Shown one piece after another: positions 1 through 6,440 of a stretch of 9,701 nucleotides of DNA. Positions within the stretch are counted from its first letter, which is position 1; each line of letters opens with the position of its first letter. This stretch comes from Chloroflexota bacterium. Lineage in GTDB: Bacteria > Chloroflexota > Dehalococcoidia > SM23-28-2 > RBG-16-64-32. The stretch lies in assembly GCA_005882715.1 (NCBI GenBank), contig VBEI01000062.1:1-9701 (forward strand), written 5' to 3'. The notes beneath the pieces are model-generated. The model ran no database searches, was not told the DNA's origin, and saw only the letters and a program-made list of their open reading frames with translations. A program made the position numbers and the translations under genes.

Positions 1-2
1 AG

Positions 3-194
3 CCGGGCGCGCTGCCTCGCATCTTCGACCGCTTCTTCCGTGCCGATAAGGCCCGCTCCCGCGAAATGGGTGGCACCGGCCTCGGCCTCGCGATCGCTAA
101 ATGGATAGCAGAAGCCCACAAGGGAACAATCGCCATCGACAGCACCCCCGGCCGCGGCACTGCCGTAAAGGTGGAGCTCCCGGCATCGGCTTAA
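3..194 (+). CDS. Sensor histidine kinase, C-terminal fragment (ATP-binding domain)
   Basis: Only the last 63 residues are in the window; the 5' part lies to the left. The reading frame opens with PGALPRIFDRFFRADKARS, which matches the end of the G1 box and the F box of the HATPase_c domain. GGTGLGLAIAKWI (G2 box) and a closing STPGRGTAVKVELP strand follow. These are the usual ATP-lid and nucleotide-binding elements of a two-component sensor kinase, which autophosphorylates a histidine and passes the phosphate to a response regulator. The gene ends with TAA shortly after the G2 box, so no receiver domain follows. The sensor input and the partner regulator cannot be read from here. It converges on the minus-strand VOC gene. 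Confidence 0.9.
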   Translation, partial: PGALPRIFDRFFRADKARSREMGGTGLGLAIAKWIAEAHKGTIAIDSTPGRGTAVKVELPASA

Positions 195-225
195 TGGAAA
201 CGCGGAATGCGATCCGAATGTAGGC

Positions 226-243
226 CGGTACCTTCAGGTGCCG
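226..243. terminator. Possible hairpin between convergent genes
   Basis: CGGTACC (226-232) and GGTGCCG (237-243) pair over 7 bp with one G-U wobble and a TTCA loop. It lies between the convergent kinase and VOC stop codons, where a bidirectional terminator would be expected. There is no T-tract on either side, so the role is tentative. Confidence 0.3.
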
Positions 244-259
244 ACGAGCTGACCGAGAA

Positions 260-1099
260 TTAAGCCCGCGCCAGCTCCGGCCGCCCGGACCAAGTCCAGG
301 CCAGATTCGCGCGGCTGACGCCCATCAGCATCCCATGCAGCGCCGTGGGGTGGACGAACAGGTTTCCGCCCCCGTTCTCGCGTCCGGCGGTATATCGAGA
401 GCCCCGCGCTTCCAGTCGCTCTCGTATCGCCCCCGTATTTCCGGTCTCCGCGTAGCACATGTAAATCGAAGGCCCTCGCCGCGCGAAGAACCGTCCCATC
501 GCCAGCGACGGCTCGGTGATCTGCGTAAGCTCGATGCGGTCCAACCGTGACGGCGGGTCGAACAGGGTCAGCGTTCCCGTGTAACCCCACTGCTCGCTCT
601 TTATCGGACAGAAGCGTGACGCGTCTAGGCCAAACGCGTCCGCATAGAACGAGGCCGCCCCTTCGTGGTCCTCGACAATATTCGTCACCTCGTAAAGCGA
701 GCTAATCAGCCCAACCGGCTCCCGCTCACTCCAGCGCGAAATTACCGTCCGCATGCCGCGCGTCTGGTCGGGCTCGATGAAGATCTGCCCTCCCTCTTCT
801 CTGAAGCGGAGGGCGCGGTCATCCATTCTTCGAGCCAGCGCGCCGGGGTTATCCGTCGAGAACCCCGCCGCGAAAATCCCTTCCCCCCAGCGCTCGAGAT
901 GCGACGCCACCGCCCCGTCTCCGGCCGGCTCCAGCAGCTCGAATTCGCTCTCGCCCGCTTGAACAACGGTTCGCTTAGCGTTGAAAACGCGAAGCTCGTC
1001 TTCCCGCACCTTCTCCGCCCCCAGGACCTCGGCAAACGCATCCGCAGCCACCATGCAATCGCGCACGGCCAACTGCATTCGATCAACGCGCAGGAGCAT
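260..1099 (-). CDS. Two-domain VOC (glyoxalase/methylmalonyl-CoA epimerase-like) protein
   Basis: The 279-residue product contains two tandem vicinal-oxygen-chelate repeats. Repeat 1 (about residues 4-125) starts VDRMQLAVRDCMVAADAFAEVLGAEKV and contains FELLEP and IFIEPDQTRG. Repeat 2 (about 134-263) starts with a SLYEVTNIVEDHEGAASFYADAFG-type strand-helix unit and ends NLFVHPTALHGMLMGV. The helix after the first strand and the F(I/V)-(E/H)P strand resemble methylmalonyl-CoA epimerase and 4-hydroxyphenylpyruvate dioxygenase relatives. VOC proteins bind a divalent metal and act as isomerases, lyases or dioxygenases; the substrate cannot be named here. No Shine-Dalgarno sequence precedes the ATG at 1099 or the alternative internal ATG (residue 8). 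The start sits just 5 bp downstream of the T-tract of the zinc-ribbon terminator, so expression may depend on read-through from that upstream gene. Confidence 0.85.
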   Translation of the reverse strand: MLLRVDRMQLAVRDCMVAADAFAEVLGAEKVREDELRVFNAKRTVVQAGESEFELLEPAGDGAVASHLERWGEGIFAAGFSTDNPGALARRMDDRALRFREEGGQIFIEPDQTRGMRTVISRWSEREPVGLISSLYEVTNIVEDHEGAASFYADAFGLDASRFCPIKSEQWGYTGTLTLFDPPSRLDRIELTQITEPSLAMGRFFARRGPSIYMCYAETGNTGAIRERLEARGSRYTAGRENGGGNLFVHPTALHGMLMGVSRANLAWTWSGRPELARA

Positions 1100-1104
1100 G
1101 TCGG

Positions 1105-1145
1105 AAAAAAAGCGACAGCGGCGCCCCTGCGGAAGGACGCCGCTG
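1105..1145 (-). terminator. Rho-independent terminator after the zinc-ribbon gene
   Basis: Read on the minus strand, CAGCGGCG (1145-1138) pairs perfectly with CGCCGCTG (1123-1116). An inner CCT/AGG pairing closes the loop, then TCGC and seven T residues (1111-1105) follow. This is a standard intrinsic terminator. It lies 11 bp after the zinc-ribbon stop and ends 5 bp before the VOC start codon. Confidence 0.8.
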
Positions 1146-1156
1146 CCGGTGTTCGA

Positions 1157-1297
1157 CTATCCCTTACCGATGCGGGTCAATTTCGTCCCGCAGACGGGGC
1201 AGACTCCCTGCGTCGCGGGCCGCCCGTTCTTCAGCGTTACTTTCTGGGCGTTCTTGATCTCCCGCTTCGTCCGGCACTTCATGCAGTAAGCTTCCAT
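1157..1297 (-). CDS. Small zinc-ribbon protein, DUF5679 type (46 aa)
   Basis: A 46-residue protein beginning MEAYCMKCRTKREIKNAQKV. It has two CxxC knuckles, C5-x2-C8 (YCMKC) and C33-x2-C36 (VCPVCGTKL), separated by a basic, polar linker containing TLKNGRPATQG. This is the layout of DUF5679 proteins, short treble-clef or zinc-ribbon proteins of unknown role that I associate mainly with Chloroflexota and Actinomycetota. The ATG is well supported: AAAGGAG lies a few bases upstream (about 1302-1308). Further upstream is a TTGACT/TATCCT promoter, and an intrinsic terminator follows the TAG. It is therefore a complete miniature transcription unit. It may bind nucleic acid or act as a metal-linked adaptor, but no function can be assigned. 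Confidence 0.85.
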   Translation of the reverse strand: MEAYCMKCRTKREIKNAQKVTLKNGRPATQGVCPVCGTKLTRIGKG

Positions 1298-1337
1298 AAA
1301 GCTCCTTTCCTTACGTTACGGATACCCATTCCCGAAT

Positions 1338-1365
1338 AGGATAGCGCCCGAAACCCTTAAGTCAA
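1338..1365 (-). promoter_or_regulatory. Sigma70-type promoter for the zinc-ribbon gene
   Basis: On the minus strand TTGACT (1365-1360, 5/6 to consensus) is followed after 16 bp by TATCCT (1343-1338, 4/6). The predicted start near 1331 gives a leader of about 34 nt that contains the AAAGGAG ribosome binding site. Confidence 0.55.
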
Positions 1366-1425
1366 CTAGCTTCCCACACGTAATTTGTGAATAAATTGTC
1401 GTAATCGGTCTCGTAACGAGCTTTG

Positions 1426-1506
1426 CATAACTTTTCAACTATCCCCATCGTGTAGGCGGGGGTCGTGCACGAGCGGGAAACGCACAAGCAGAAAGCCAAA
1501 GTTATG
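1426..1506. repeat. 9-bp inverted repeat enclosing a palindrome-rich spacer
   Basis: CATAACTTT (1426-1434) is exactly complementary to AAAGTTATG (1498-1506). The 63-nt interior holds a perfect 10-bp palindrome TCGTGCACGA (1463-1472). Just outside is CTCGTAACGAG (1410-1420). The stretch 1366-1568 otherwise has no coding signal. Whether this is a structured RNA, operator cluster or chance is not clear. Confidence 0.35.
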
Positions 1507-1514
1507 TGTGTAGC

Positions 1515-1533
1515 GGAGTGCCTTCAGGCCTCC
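1515..1533 (-). terminator. Possible 3' hairpin of the LOG gene
   Basis: GGAG and CTCC, with an inner GCC/GGC pairing and one bulged base, form a short hairpin about 35 bp after the LOG stop codon on the minus strand. No T-tract follows, so this is a weak candidate. Confidence 0.25.
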
Positions 1534-1544
1534 ACGAAAGCCTA

Positions 1545-1567
1545 GCTCCTTGCTGTGGCTCCTTGCT
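1545..1567. repeat. 10-bp direct repeat GCTCCTTGCT, two copies
   Basis: GCTCCTTGCT occurs at 1545-1554 and 1558-1567, separated by GTG (period 13). It lies immediately after the LOG stop codon. It may be a slippage duplication; no function is suggested. Confidence 0.6.
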
Positions 1568-1568
1568 T

Positions 1569-2615
1569 CTAGTACCGGTTCAGCGCGTCGACCAGCTGAC
1601 GCAACCGCCCGAAGCTTGTCTGGCTAAACTCCAGCGCCAGCCGCCTCAACTCAAGCGCGTCGCCGTCGTCGATTTCGCGCGCGCTCGCCTCGACCGGCTG
1701 CAAGCCCGGCTCGCGCATGATGTCCGCGAACGATAGCGCCAGCTTTTCGAGATCTTCCCTCGGCGGCAGCCGCAGCAGCCTCAGCACCAACCGTCCGTCC
1801 ACGTAGCGCTGCGACTGGTAATTCGAGTAGAAGCGCACGATTTCTTGGACGGCCTGCTCTACAGTGTCGGTCCGCTTGACCATCAGCAGGTCTTCCTTCG
1901 AAACGAGGCCCCGCTCGAGCAGGCGCTCCTGGACGAACCGCAGCCACTCCGTCCAATAGGTGCCGCCCGGCTCCTCGAGAAGAATGATCGGCTTAACATC
2001 GCTCTTGCCGGTCTGCATGAGGGTCAGCAGCTCGAACGCCTCGTCGAGCGTGCCAAAGCCGCCCGGCAGCAGCGCAAAAGCATCGGACTCCTTAAGGAAC
2101 GTTACCTTGCGCGTGAAAAAATACTTGAAGTTGATCAGCTTGGCGTCGCCTTCAATGAATAAGTTCGGCTCGGACTCCATCGGCAGCCGTATCGCCGCGC
2201 CGAAGCTCCGCTCCGCCCCGGCGCCCTCATGGCCGGCGGCCATGATCCCCGGCCCCGCTCCCGTGATCACCATCCAGTTCTTGGCCGCCATCGCCGCCGC
2301 GAAATGCCGGGCGACCTCATACGCCGGGTCTTGCGGCACTGTCCGCGCAGAGCCGAAGATGCCCACCTTGCGATAGCTCTTGTAGCCCTTGAAGACCTTG
2401 AACGCGTACGCGAACTCCTTCAGCGCCGCGTTCACCAGCTTCATTTCGCCCCGGTCGGATCGGTCCCGATCAAGCCGGAAGCACGTCTTGATCATCTCCT
2501 CGAGCAGGTCGGAATCATTGGTGCGGCCGGCTACCGCCACGAGCTCCGCAATCCGTGCGTCGAGCGCCTCATCCCCCGTGCTGTAGTGCCGTCGGCGTGG
2601 TTTTTGAGCAACCAT
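1569..2615 (-). CDS. LOG family protein (TIGR00730-type Rossmann fold), long form
   Basis: A 348-residue protein of the LOG/lysine-decarboxylase-like family. The diagnostic elements are present: FGSAR (about 87-91), TGAGPGIMAAGHEGA (about 118-132), the FFTRK arginine (R169) and PGGFGTLDE (184-192), whose R and E are the catalytic pair in LOG enzymes. Characterised members hydrolyse cytokinin riboside 5'-monophosphate or other nucleoside monophosphates to base plus ribose phosphate, in the cytosol. The protein is longer than plant-type LOGs (about 200 aa). It has an extra helical N-terminus of about 80 residues and a C-terminal extension of about 100 residues rich in charged helices, as in many bacterial relatives. 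In bacteria these are more likely to have a nucleotide-salvage or damage-control role than a hormone role. It is divergent from dinB, with 115 bp between starts. The Shine-Dalgarno sequence is poor and the leader may be very short. Confidence 0.88.
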   Translation of the reverse strand: MVAQKPRRRHYSTGDEALDARIAELVAVAGRTNDSDLLEEMIKTCFRLDRDRSDRGEMKLVNAALKEFAYAFKVFKGYKSYRKVGIFGSARTVPQDPAYEVARHFAAAMAAKNWMVITGAGPGIMAAGHEGAGAERSFGAAIRLPMESEPNLFIEGDAKLINFKYFFTRKVTFLKESDAFALLPGGFGTLDEAFELLTLMQTGKSDVKPIILLEEPGGTYWTEWLRFVQERLLERGLVSKEDLLMVKRTDTVEQAVQEIVRFYSNYQSQRYVDGRLVLRLLRLPPREDLEKLALSFADIMREPGLQPVEASAREIDDGDALELRRLALEFSQTSFGRLRQLVDALNRY

Positions 2616-2627
2616 CTTCGCAAATTA

Positions 2628-2657
2628 ATTTTAGCATCGGTTGCCCACCGCGCCCAA
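2628..2657 (-). promoter_or_regulatory. Candidate promoter of the LOG gene
   Basis: On the minus strand TTGGGC (2657-2652, 3/6) is followed after 18 bp by TAAAAT (2633-2628, 5/6) in the only AT-rich patch of this intergenic region. The predicted transcript would start only a few bases before the ATG, suggesting a leaderless or near-leaderless mRNA. Confidence 0.35.
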
Positions 2658-2696
2658 GGCAACGCTCATCCCAGGGTGGGAGTGCCATCACCCCGC

Positions 2697-2724
2697 TTAC
2701 CATTCGCGCTCCCGGCGCTATCAT
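2697..2724 (+). promoter_or_regulatory. Candidate leaderless promoter of dinB
   Basis: TTACCA (2697-2702, 4/6) and TATCAT (2719-2724, 4/6) are 16 bp apart. The predicted start falls at about 2731, the G of the GTG start codon. There is no Shine-Dalgarno sequence before GTG, which fits a leaderless transcript. I saw no GAAC-N4-GTTC-type LexA box here. Confidence 0.4.
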
Positions 2725-2730
2725 TGCCCC

Positions 2731-3858
2731 GTGAAGCGCGTAATCATCCACGCCGACCTCGATGCCTTCTACGCCTCCGTTGAGCAGCTTGACGACCCGC
2801 AACTGCGCGGCAAGCCTGTCGTCGTCGGAGGGTCGCCCGAAGGGCGGGGCGTCGTCATGGCCGCCTCCTACGAGGCGCGCCGCTTCGGCGTCCGTTCGGC
2901 GATGCCGATGAGCCGCGCCCTGCGCCTCTGTCGCCAGGCAATCCGCGTCCCGCCTCGCTTCGACCGCTACAGTGAGGTCTCGCATCAGGTCATGGGGTTG
3001 TTCCGTGAGGTCACGCCACTGGTAGAACCGCTCTCGCTCGACGAAGCCTTCCTCGACGCCACAGAGCACGTTGCCGGCTACGGCGGGCCAGAGTCCCTCG
3101 CGCGGCACCTCAAAGCCGAGGTGAAGAATCGCACCGGCCTCACCCTTTCAGTAGGCGTGGCCGCTAACAAGCTCGTCGCCAAGATCGCATCCGACAGGGG
3201 CAAGCCGGACGGCCTCGTCCTCGTTCCCGCGGGCACCGAAGCCGCGTTCCTCGCGCCCCTCAAGACGCGCGCCCTCTGGGGCGTCGGCCCGAAGGCGGAG
3301 GCTGTTCTCGCTGCGGCCGGCTATCACACCATCGGCCAGATCGCCGCTGCCGAACCCGCTCGGCTCGAAGCGGCCCTCGGCTCGCGCGGCCTCTGGTTCC
3401 ACGCCATGGCCCACGGCATCGATGACAGCCCCGTCTCTACCGACCACGAACGCAAGTCCGTCGGCGCCGAGAACACCTTCCCCCGCGACCTGAGTGATGG
3501 CCCCGAGCTACGAGCCGAACTCGACCGCATCGCGGAGAGCGTCGCCCGGCGGCTCGATAAGAGCGGCTTCCGAGCACGAACAATCGTCCTCAAGCTGCGC
3601 TACGCCAACTTCCGCACGATCACCCGCCAATCGAGTCGCCCGCTGCCGATCGCCGGCGAGCACGAGGTCGACGCCGCCGCCCACGCCCTCCTCGACGCCG
3701 CCGCCAGACCGGGCGACCGCTTCCGCCTAATCGGCATCCACGCTACGAACCTCGTGAAAGGCGAACTGGATCAACTGGGACTATGGGTGCAAACAGAATC
3801 TGCACGAGAGACTGGCATTGAACGGTCGATCAAGTCGTGGCTCAAGGCCCAGCCCTGA
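2731..3858 (+). CDS. dinB: DNA polymerase IV (Y-family translesion polymerase)
   Basis: A 375-residue Y-family polymerase that copies past damaged bases with low fidelity. From the GTG start the palm begins VKRVIIHADLDAFYASVEQL, with catalytic D9 and steric-gate F13 exactly where E. coli DinB has them. The second catalytic pair lies in PLSLDEAFLD (D104, E105). SVGVAANKLVAKIASDRGKPDGL (thumb/DNA contact), WGVGPKAEAVL (helix-hairpin-helix) and a little-finger domain (about 230-345) follow. QLGLW (348-352) near the C-terminus resembles the sliding-clamp-binding motif. The frame stays open upstream to a TTG at 2641, but the extra 30 residues are not polymerase-like and the GTG places the catalytic aspartate at its usual position, so the GTG is preferred. 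The gene is divergent from the LOG gene and convergent with the HD-GYP gene, 15 bp away. Confidence 0.95.
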   Translation: MKRVIIHADLDAFYASVEQLDDPQLRGKPVVVGGSPEGRGVVMAASYEARRFGVRSAMPMSRALRLCRQAIRVPPRFDRYSEVSHQVMGLFREVTPLVEPLSLDEAFLDATEHVAGYGGPESLARHLKAEVKNRTGLTLSVGVAANKLVAKIASDRGKPDGLVLVPAGTEAAFLAPLKTRALWGVGPKAEAVLAAAGYHTIGQIAAAEPARLEAALGSRGLWFHAMAHGIDDSPVSTDHERKSVGAENTFPRDLSDGPELRAELDRIAESVARRLDKSGFRARTIVLKLRYANFRTITRQSSRPLPIAGEHEVDAAAHALLDAAARPGDRFRLIGIHATNLVKGELDQLGLWVQTESARETGIERSIKSWLKAQP

Positions 3859-3873
3859 GCAAGCAAGGCCCGC

Positions 3874-5427
3874 CTAGAGCCGCTCGACCTTCTCTTCGAT
3901 ATCTTGCGGCAGAACCAGGCCGTGCGACTCCGCGTGCATATGCTCGTGCGGCTGCCTGAAGCGCTCCTGTAGCTCCGCGCTCTCCAGAAGCGTCCTTACG
4001 ACGCGCGGGTCCCATTGCCTGCCCGCGCCGTCCTGCAGGATCGCCGTCGCCTCTTCCAGCGGCATCGCGTCGCGATAGGGCCGGTCGCTCGTCATCGCGT
4101 CGAACGCGTCTACCACCGAGACGATGCGCGCCCCCAACGGGACCTTCTCGCCCGCGAGCCCGTCGGGATATCCCCTGCCGTCCCATCGCTCGTGGTGATG
4201 GTAGACCACCGGGTAAGCGTTCATGAGAAAGCCCACCCGCTTGCAGATTTGGCCGCCGGAATAGCAATGCTGCTTGATGATCGTGTACTCCTCGGGCGTC
4301 AGCCTGCCGGGCTTCTTCAGAATCGAGTCCGGCACCACGATCTTGCCCATGTCGTGCAGCGCTGCGCCCAGGCGAATGACCTCTATCTCTTTCGCCGGTA
4401 GCGCGAGCTTTACACCCATCATGCCCGCGTACTCCGCCAGGCGGCGGCAATGGTCGCCCGTGTACGGATCGCGGCTCTCGATGGCCTCCGTCAGTGCCAG
4501 GGCCGTCTCGAACGCCAGGCGGGCGAGCGATTCGCGCTGCCGCGCACTGCGCACCGCGAGCTCCGTCTGTTGCGCCAGCCGCTCGAGCCGCGTGAGCTCT
4601 TCAGGCGTAAACTCGCGCGCTTCGCCGTAGCAGACCAATAGCGCGCCGCGCAGCTCGTCGTCCAGGTCGAGTGGGGCCGCAGCGGCGGATACGATTCCCG
4701 CCAATGCCGCAAAGTCGCGGAGCTTGTCATATCGGGGGTCCTCGAATACGTTGCGAGACGCCGCCACGCGCCGGTGCAGCATCGCCCAACCGTCAACGCC
4801 TTCGCCGTAAGGCGAACCGTCCGGGAAGAAACGGTTGAACACCTCATCCGTGAACCCAACCGGCAGGAACGGGCGCTGCCCCGTCGTGCCGATGGGTACC
4901 GTGATGGTGCAAATCTTTGCGCCGCACACTTCCGCTACGCGGCGCGTAATCTCATCCACCACGGTTTGCTCGTCGTTCTCTTTGAGGATTGTCGTGTGGA
5001 TTGCGGAGAGCGTTTCCAGCTCCCGCTCGCGCCTGTCGTTGCGCGCGCTCACGTCCATCAGTCCACGTTCTGTCGCCTCCAGCTTTGAACGCTGCTGCTG
5101 GATGCTCGACCACTGGTTGAGGCTGACGGCCAGGAACAAGTACACCGCCGGCCACCCCAGCCACAGCACGGGCTTTACTGATGGGTCAAGCTTTACACCA
5201 AGAAGCTCCATCGCCGGGCTGCTGAACACCGAAGCCAGCCCTGCGATCAGTAGCGCCATCTGCAGCGAGTAGCGGTATGCCACAAAGATAATCGGGATGA
5301 AGAACAGCGTCGTGAAAGCGCTCGGCACCTGGCCATCCAGGTACACGAGGAAGCCGATCACTATCGTGGCGGCGGCCGCTAATGCACTCGGCCACGCACG
5401 GGTAATTTCACTAATACGAAGCTTCAC
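3874..5427 (-). CDS. Membrane-anchored GAF/HD-GYP protein, probable cyclic-di-GMP phosphodiesterase
   Basis: A 517-residue signalling protein. The N-terminus has about four membrane segments (around 13-30, 37-52, 57-74, 85-103) reminiscent of DUF4118-type membrane sensors. A coiled-coil-like linker (about 105-145) and a GAF domain (about 145-295) come next. The HD-GYP domain (about 303-485) follows, with GDH (H326), HD at 358-359 in HDMGK, H387, HHERWDGRGYPDG (410-423) carrying GYP at 419-421, and D440 in VVDAFDAMTSDRPYR. All expected metal ligands are present, so activity against cyclic-di-GMP is likely at the inner face of the membrane. A His-rich tail (about 491-503) follows. The start is GTG at 5427 with a moderate AGGT upstream. 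It lies 129 bp downstream of the SDR gene on the same strand; a 6-bp inverted repeat TAACGA/TCGTTA (5478-5506) sits between them. The signal sensed is unknown. Confidence 0.92.
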   Translation of the reverse strand: MKLRISEITRAWPSALAAAATIVIGFLVYLDGQVPSAFTTLFFIPIIFVAYRYSLQMALLIAGLASVFSSPAMELLGVKLDPSVKPVLWLGWPAVYLFLAVSLNQWSSIQQQRSKLEATERGLMDVSARNDRRERELETLSAIHTTILKENDEQTVVDEITRRVAEVCGAKICTITVPIGTTGQRPFLPVGFTDEVFNRFFPDGSPYGEGVDGWAMLHRRVAASRNVFEDPRYDKLRDFAALAGIVSAAAAPLDLDDELRGALLVCYGEAREFTPEELTRLERLAQQTELAVRSARQRESLARLAFETALALTEAIESRDPYTGDHCRRLAEYAGMMGVKLALPAKEIEVIRLGAALHDMGKIVVPDSILKKPGRLTPEEYTIIKQHCYSGGQICKRVGFLMNAYPVVYHHHERWDGRGYPDGLAGEKVPLGARIVSVVDAFDAMTSDRPYRDAMPLEEATAILQDGAGRQWDPRVVRTLLESAELQERFRQPHEHMHAESHGLVLPQDIEEKVERL

Positions 5428-5556
5428 TGGCAGGGACCTACCTCATATTGGGGTCTGCTGGGTGCCGCTACACTAGCTAACGACGACCCTTTATTAACCC
5501 TCGTTACACGTTCTGGGTGGCCGGACGGTGAAAGTTCAGAAATAGTTGAGGCGCCG

Positions 5557-6351
5557 CTAGTCCGCCATTGAGTATCCGCCGTTTACGCTCAGCACCTGCC
5601 CGGTAATCCACTCCCCACGCTCCGATGCCAGGAACGCTACGGCATTCGCGATGTCGCTCGGCTTTCCCAGGCGGTTCAATCCCTTCGCCAGCGGGTACTG
5701 GCGCATTATCTGCTCGCCTTGCGCCGCGATCCACGTCTCCGTTGCTTCAGTCTGCGTTGTCGCCGGCGACACGCAATTCACAGTCACGCACGAACGGCCC
5801 ACCTCTTTCGCCAGCGCCTTGCTGAACCCGATCACCCCTGCTTTCGCCATCGAGTACGCCACCAGCCGCGGCTCGCCGACCCGCCCGGCATCCGAGATGA
5901 TGTTGATGATACGGCCCCAGCGCCGCTCTGACATGCCTTCGGCCACCGCCCGCGAGCAATTCAGCACCCCATACGTGATCAGCCCCATCGTCCGCTCCCA
6001 CTGCTCCGGACCGCTTCCCGTGAAGAATCCGCCGGTGCCAGGCACGGCATCGCGCGCGCTTATCGCCGGGATTCCCGCGTTGTTGACGAGGATATCGACG
6101 GACCCGAACTCTTCGGCCACGCGCTTCACCATCGCATTCACGGCCGGCAAGTCTGTCACGTCCGCTGAAACACCAATCGCCTGACCGCCCGCCCGTGAGA
6201 TCTCGCCCGCCGATTCGTCCGCCCTTTCCTGGAACAGGTCATTCACCGCCACCCGCACGCCCTCCTCCGCCAGCGTCAGGCAGATCTGTCGCCCGATCCC
6301 GCGCCCCGCACCCGTTACCAACGCCACCCGGCCACGAATCCCAAGGTCCAT
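5557..6351 (-). CDS. Short-chain dehydrogenase/reductase (SDR, FabG-like)
   Basis: A 264-residue classical SDR that would transfer hydride between NAD(P)H and an alcohol/ketone substrate. The cofactor motif TGAGRGIG is at 13-20, NNAG at 90-93, the catalytic serine in NIISDAGR (S153), and YSMAK with Y166 and K170. The C-terminus GEWITGQVLSVNGGYSMAD is typical of FabG and 2-hydroxyacyl-CoA dehydrogenase relatives. ND after the second beta strand (about residues 37-38) suggests NAD preference. The ATG at 6351 is chosen because GGAGG lies five bases upstream; an in-frame TTG at 6363 overlaps that ribosome binding site and is rejected. The tetrad asparagine expected before helix 5 appears to be isoleucine (I125 in GLITYG), which is unusual. 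The leader carries a heptamer repeat and a CRP-type palindrome centred about 60 bp upstream. The substrate is unknown. Confidence 0.9.
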   Translation of the reverse strand: MDLGIRGRVALVTGAGRGIGRQICLTLAEEGVRVAVNDLFQERADESAGEISRAGGQAIGVSADVTDLPAVNAMVKRVAEEFGSVDILVNNAGIPAISARDAVPGTGGFFTGSGPEQWERTMGLITYGVLNCSRAVAEGMSERRWGRIINIISDAGRVGEPRLVAYSMAKAGVIGFSKALAKEVGRSCVTVNCVSPATTQTEATETWIAAQGEQIMRQYPLAKGLNRLGKPSDIANAVAFLASERGEWITGQVLSVNGGYSMAD

Positions 6352-6367
6352 CTGATCCTCCAAGACT

Positions 6368-6395
6368 GAAAACCGAAAACCGATAACCGAAAACT
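6368..6395. repeat. 7-bp tandem repeat GAAAACC, about four units
   Basis: Units are GAAAACC (6368-6374), GAAAACC (6375-6381), GATAACC (6382-6388) and GAAAACT (6389-6395). The array lies between the CRP-type palindrome and the ribosome binding site of the SDR gene, so it would be in the SDR promoter or leader. Confidence 0.75.
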
Positions 6396-6401
6396 CCGGC
6401 G

Positions 6402-6421
6402 AATGTGACCCACGTCACATT
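6402..6421. promoter_or_regulatory. Perfect CRP/FNR-family operator palindrome
   Basis: AATGTGACCCACGTCACATT is a perfect 8-4-8 palindrome containing TGTGA-N6-TCACA, the consensus of CRP-type regulators (CRP, GlxR, mycobacterial Crp). Its centre is 6411.5. On the plus strand it stands at class II spacing from a TATTAT -10 box. On the minus strand it is about 60 bp upstream of the SDR start codon. No CRP-family gene is in the window. Confidence 0.75.
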
Positions 6422-6440
6422 ATCCCGCCGATGCCAGCCA

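Noticed and set aside
665..1339. Long plus-strand frame opposite the VOC and zinc-ribbon genes
   Set aside because: It is antisense to two genes with clear family features, has no homology features of its own, and is Arg/Pro-rich as GC-rich shadows usually are.
1380..1560. tRNA or other standard RNA gene in the gap before the LOG gene
   Set aside because: No cloverleaf, T-loop (GTTCRANNC) or CCA-type end can be drawn.
2641..2730. Upstream extension of dinB to a TTG start
   Set aside because: The 30 extra residues are not polymerase-like, and the GTG at 2731 places the catalytic Asp at position 9 as in known DinB proteins.
2616..2730. LexA/SOS box between the LOG gene and dinB
   Set aside because: No GAAC-N4-GTTC or CTGT-N8-ACAG palindrome is present.
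3842..4450. Alternative minus-strand frame inside the HD-GYP gene
   Set aside because: It overlaps the HD-GYP catalytic region, whose motifs are intact in the annotated frame.
6352..6363. TTG start for the SDR gene, four codons upstream of the ATG
   Set aside because: The TTG overlaps the GGAGG ribosome binding site that serves the ATG at 6351.
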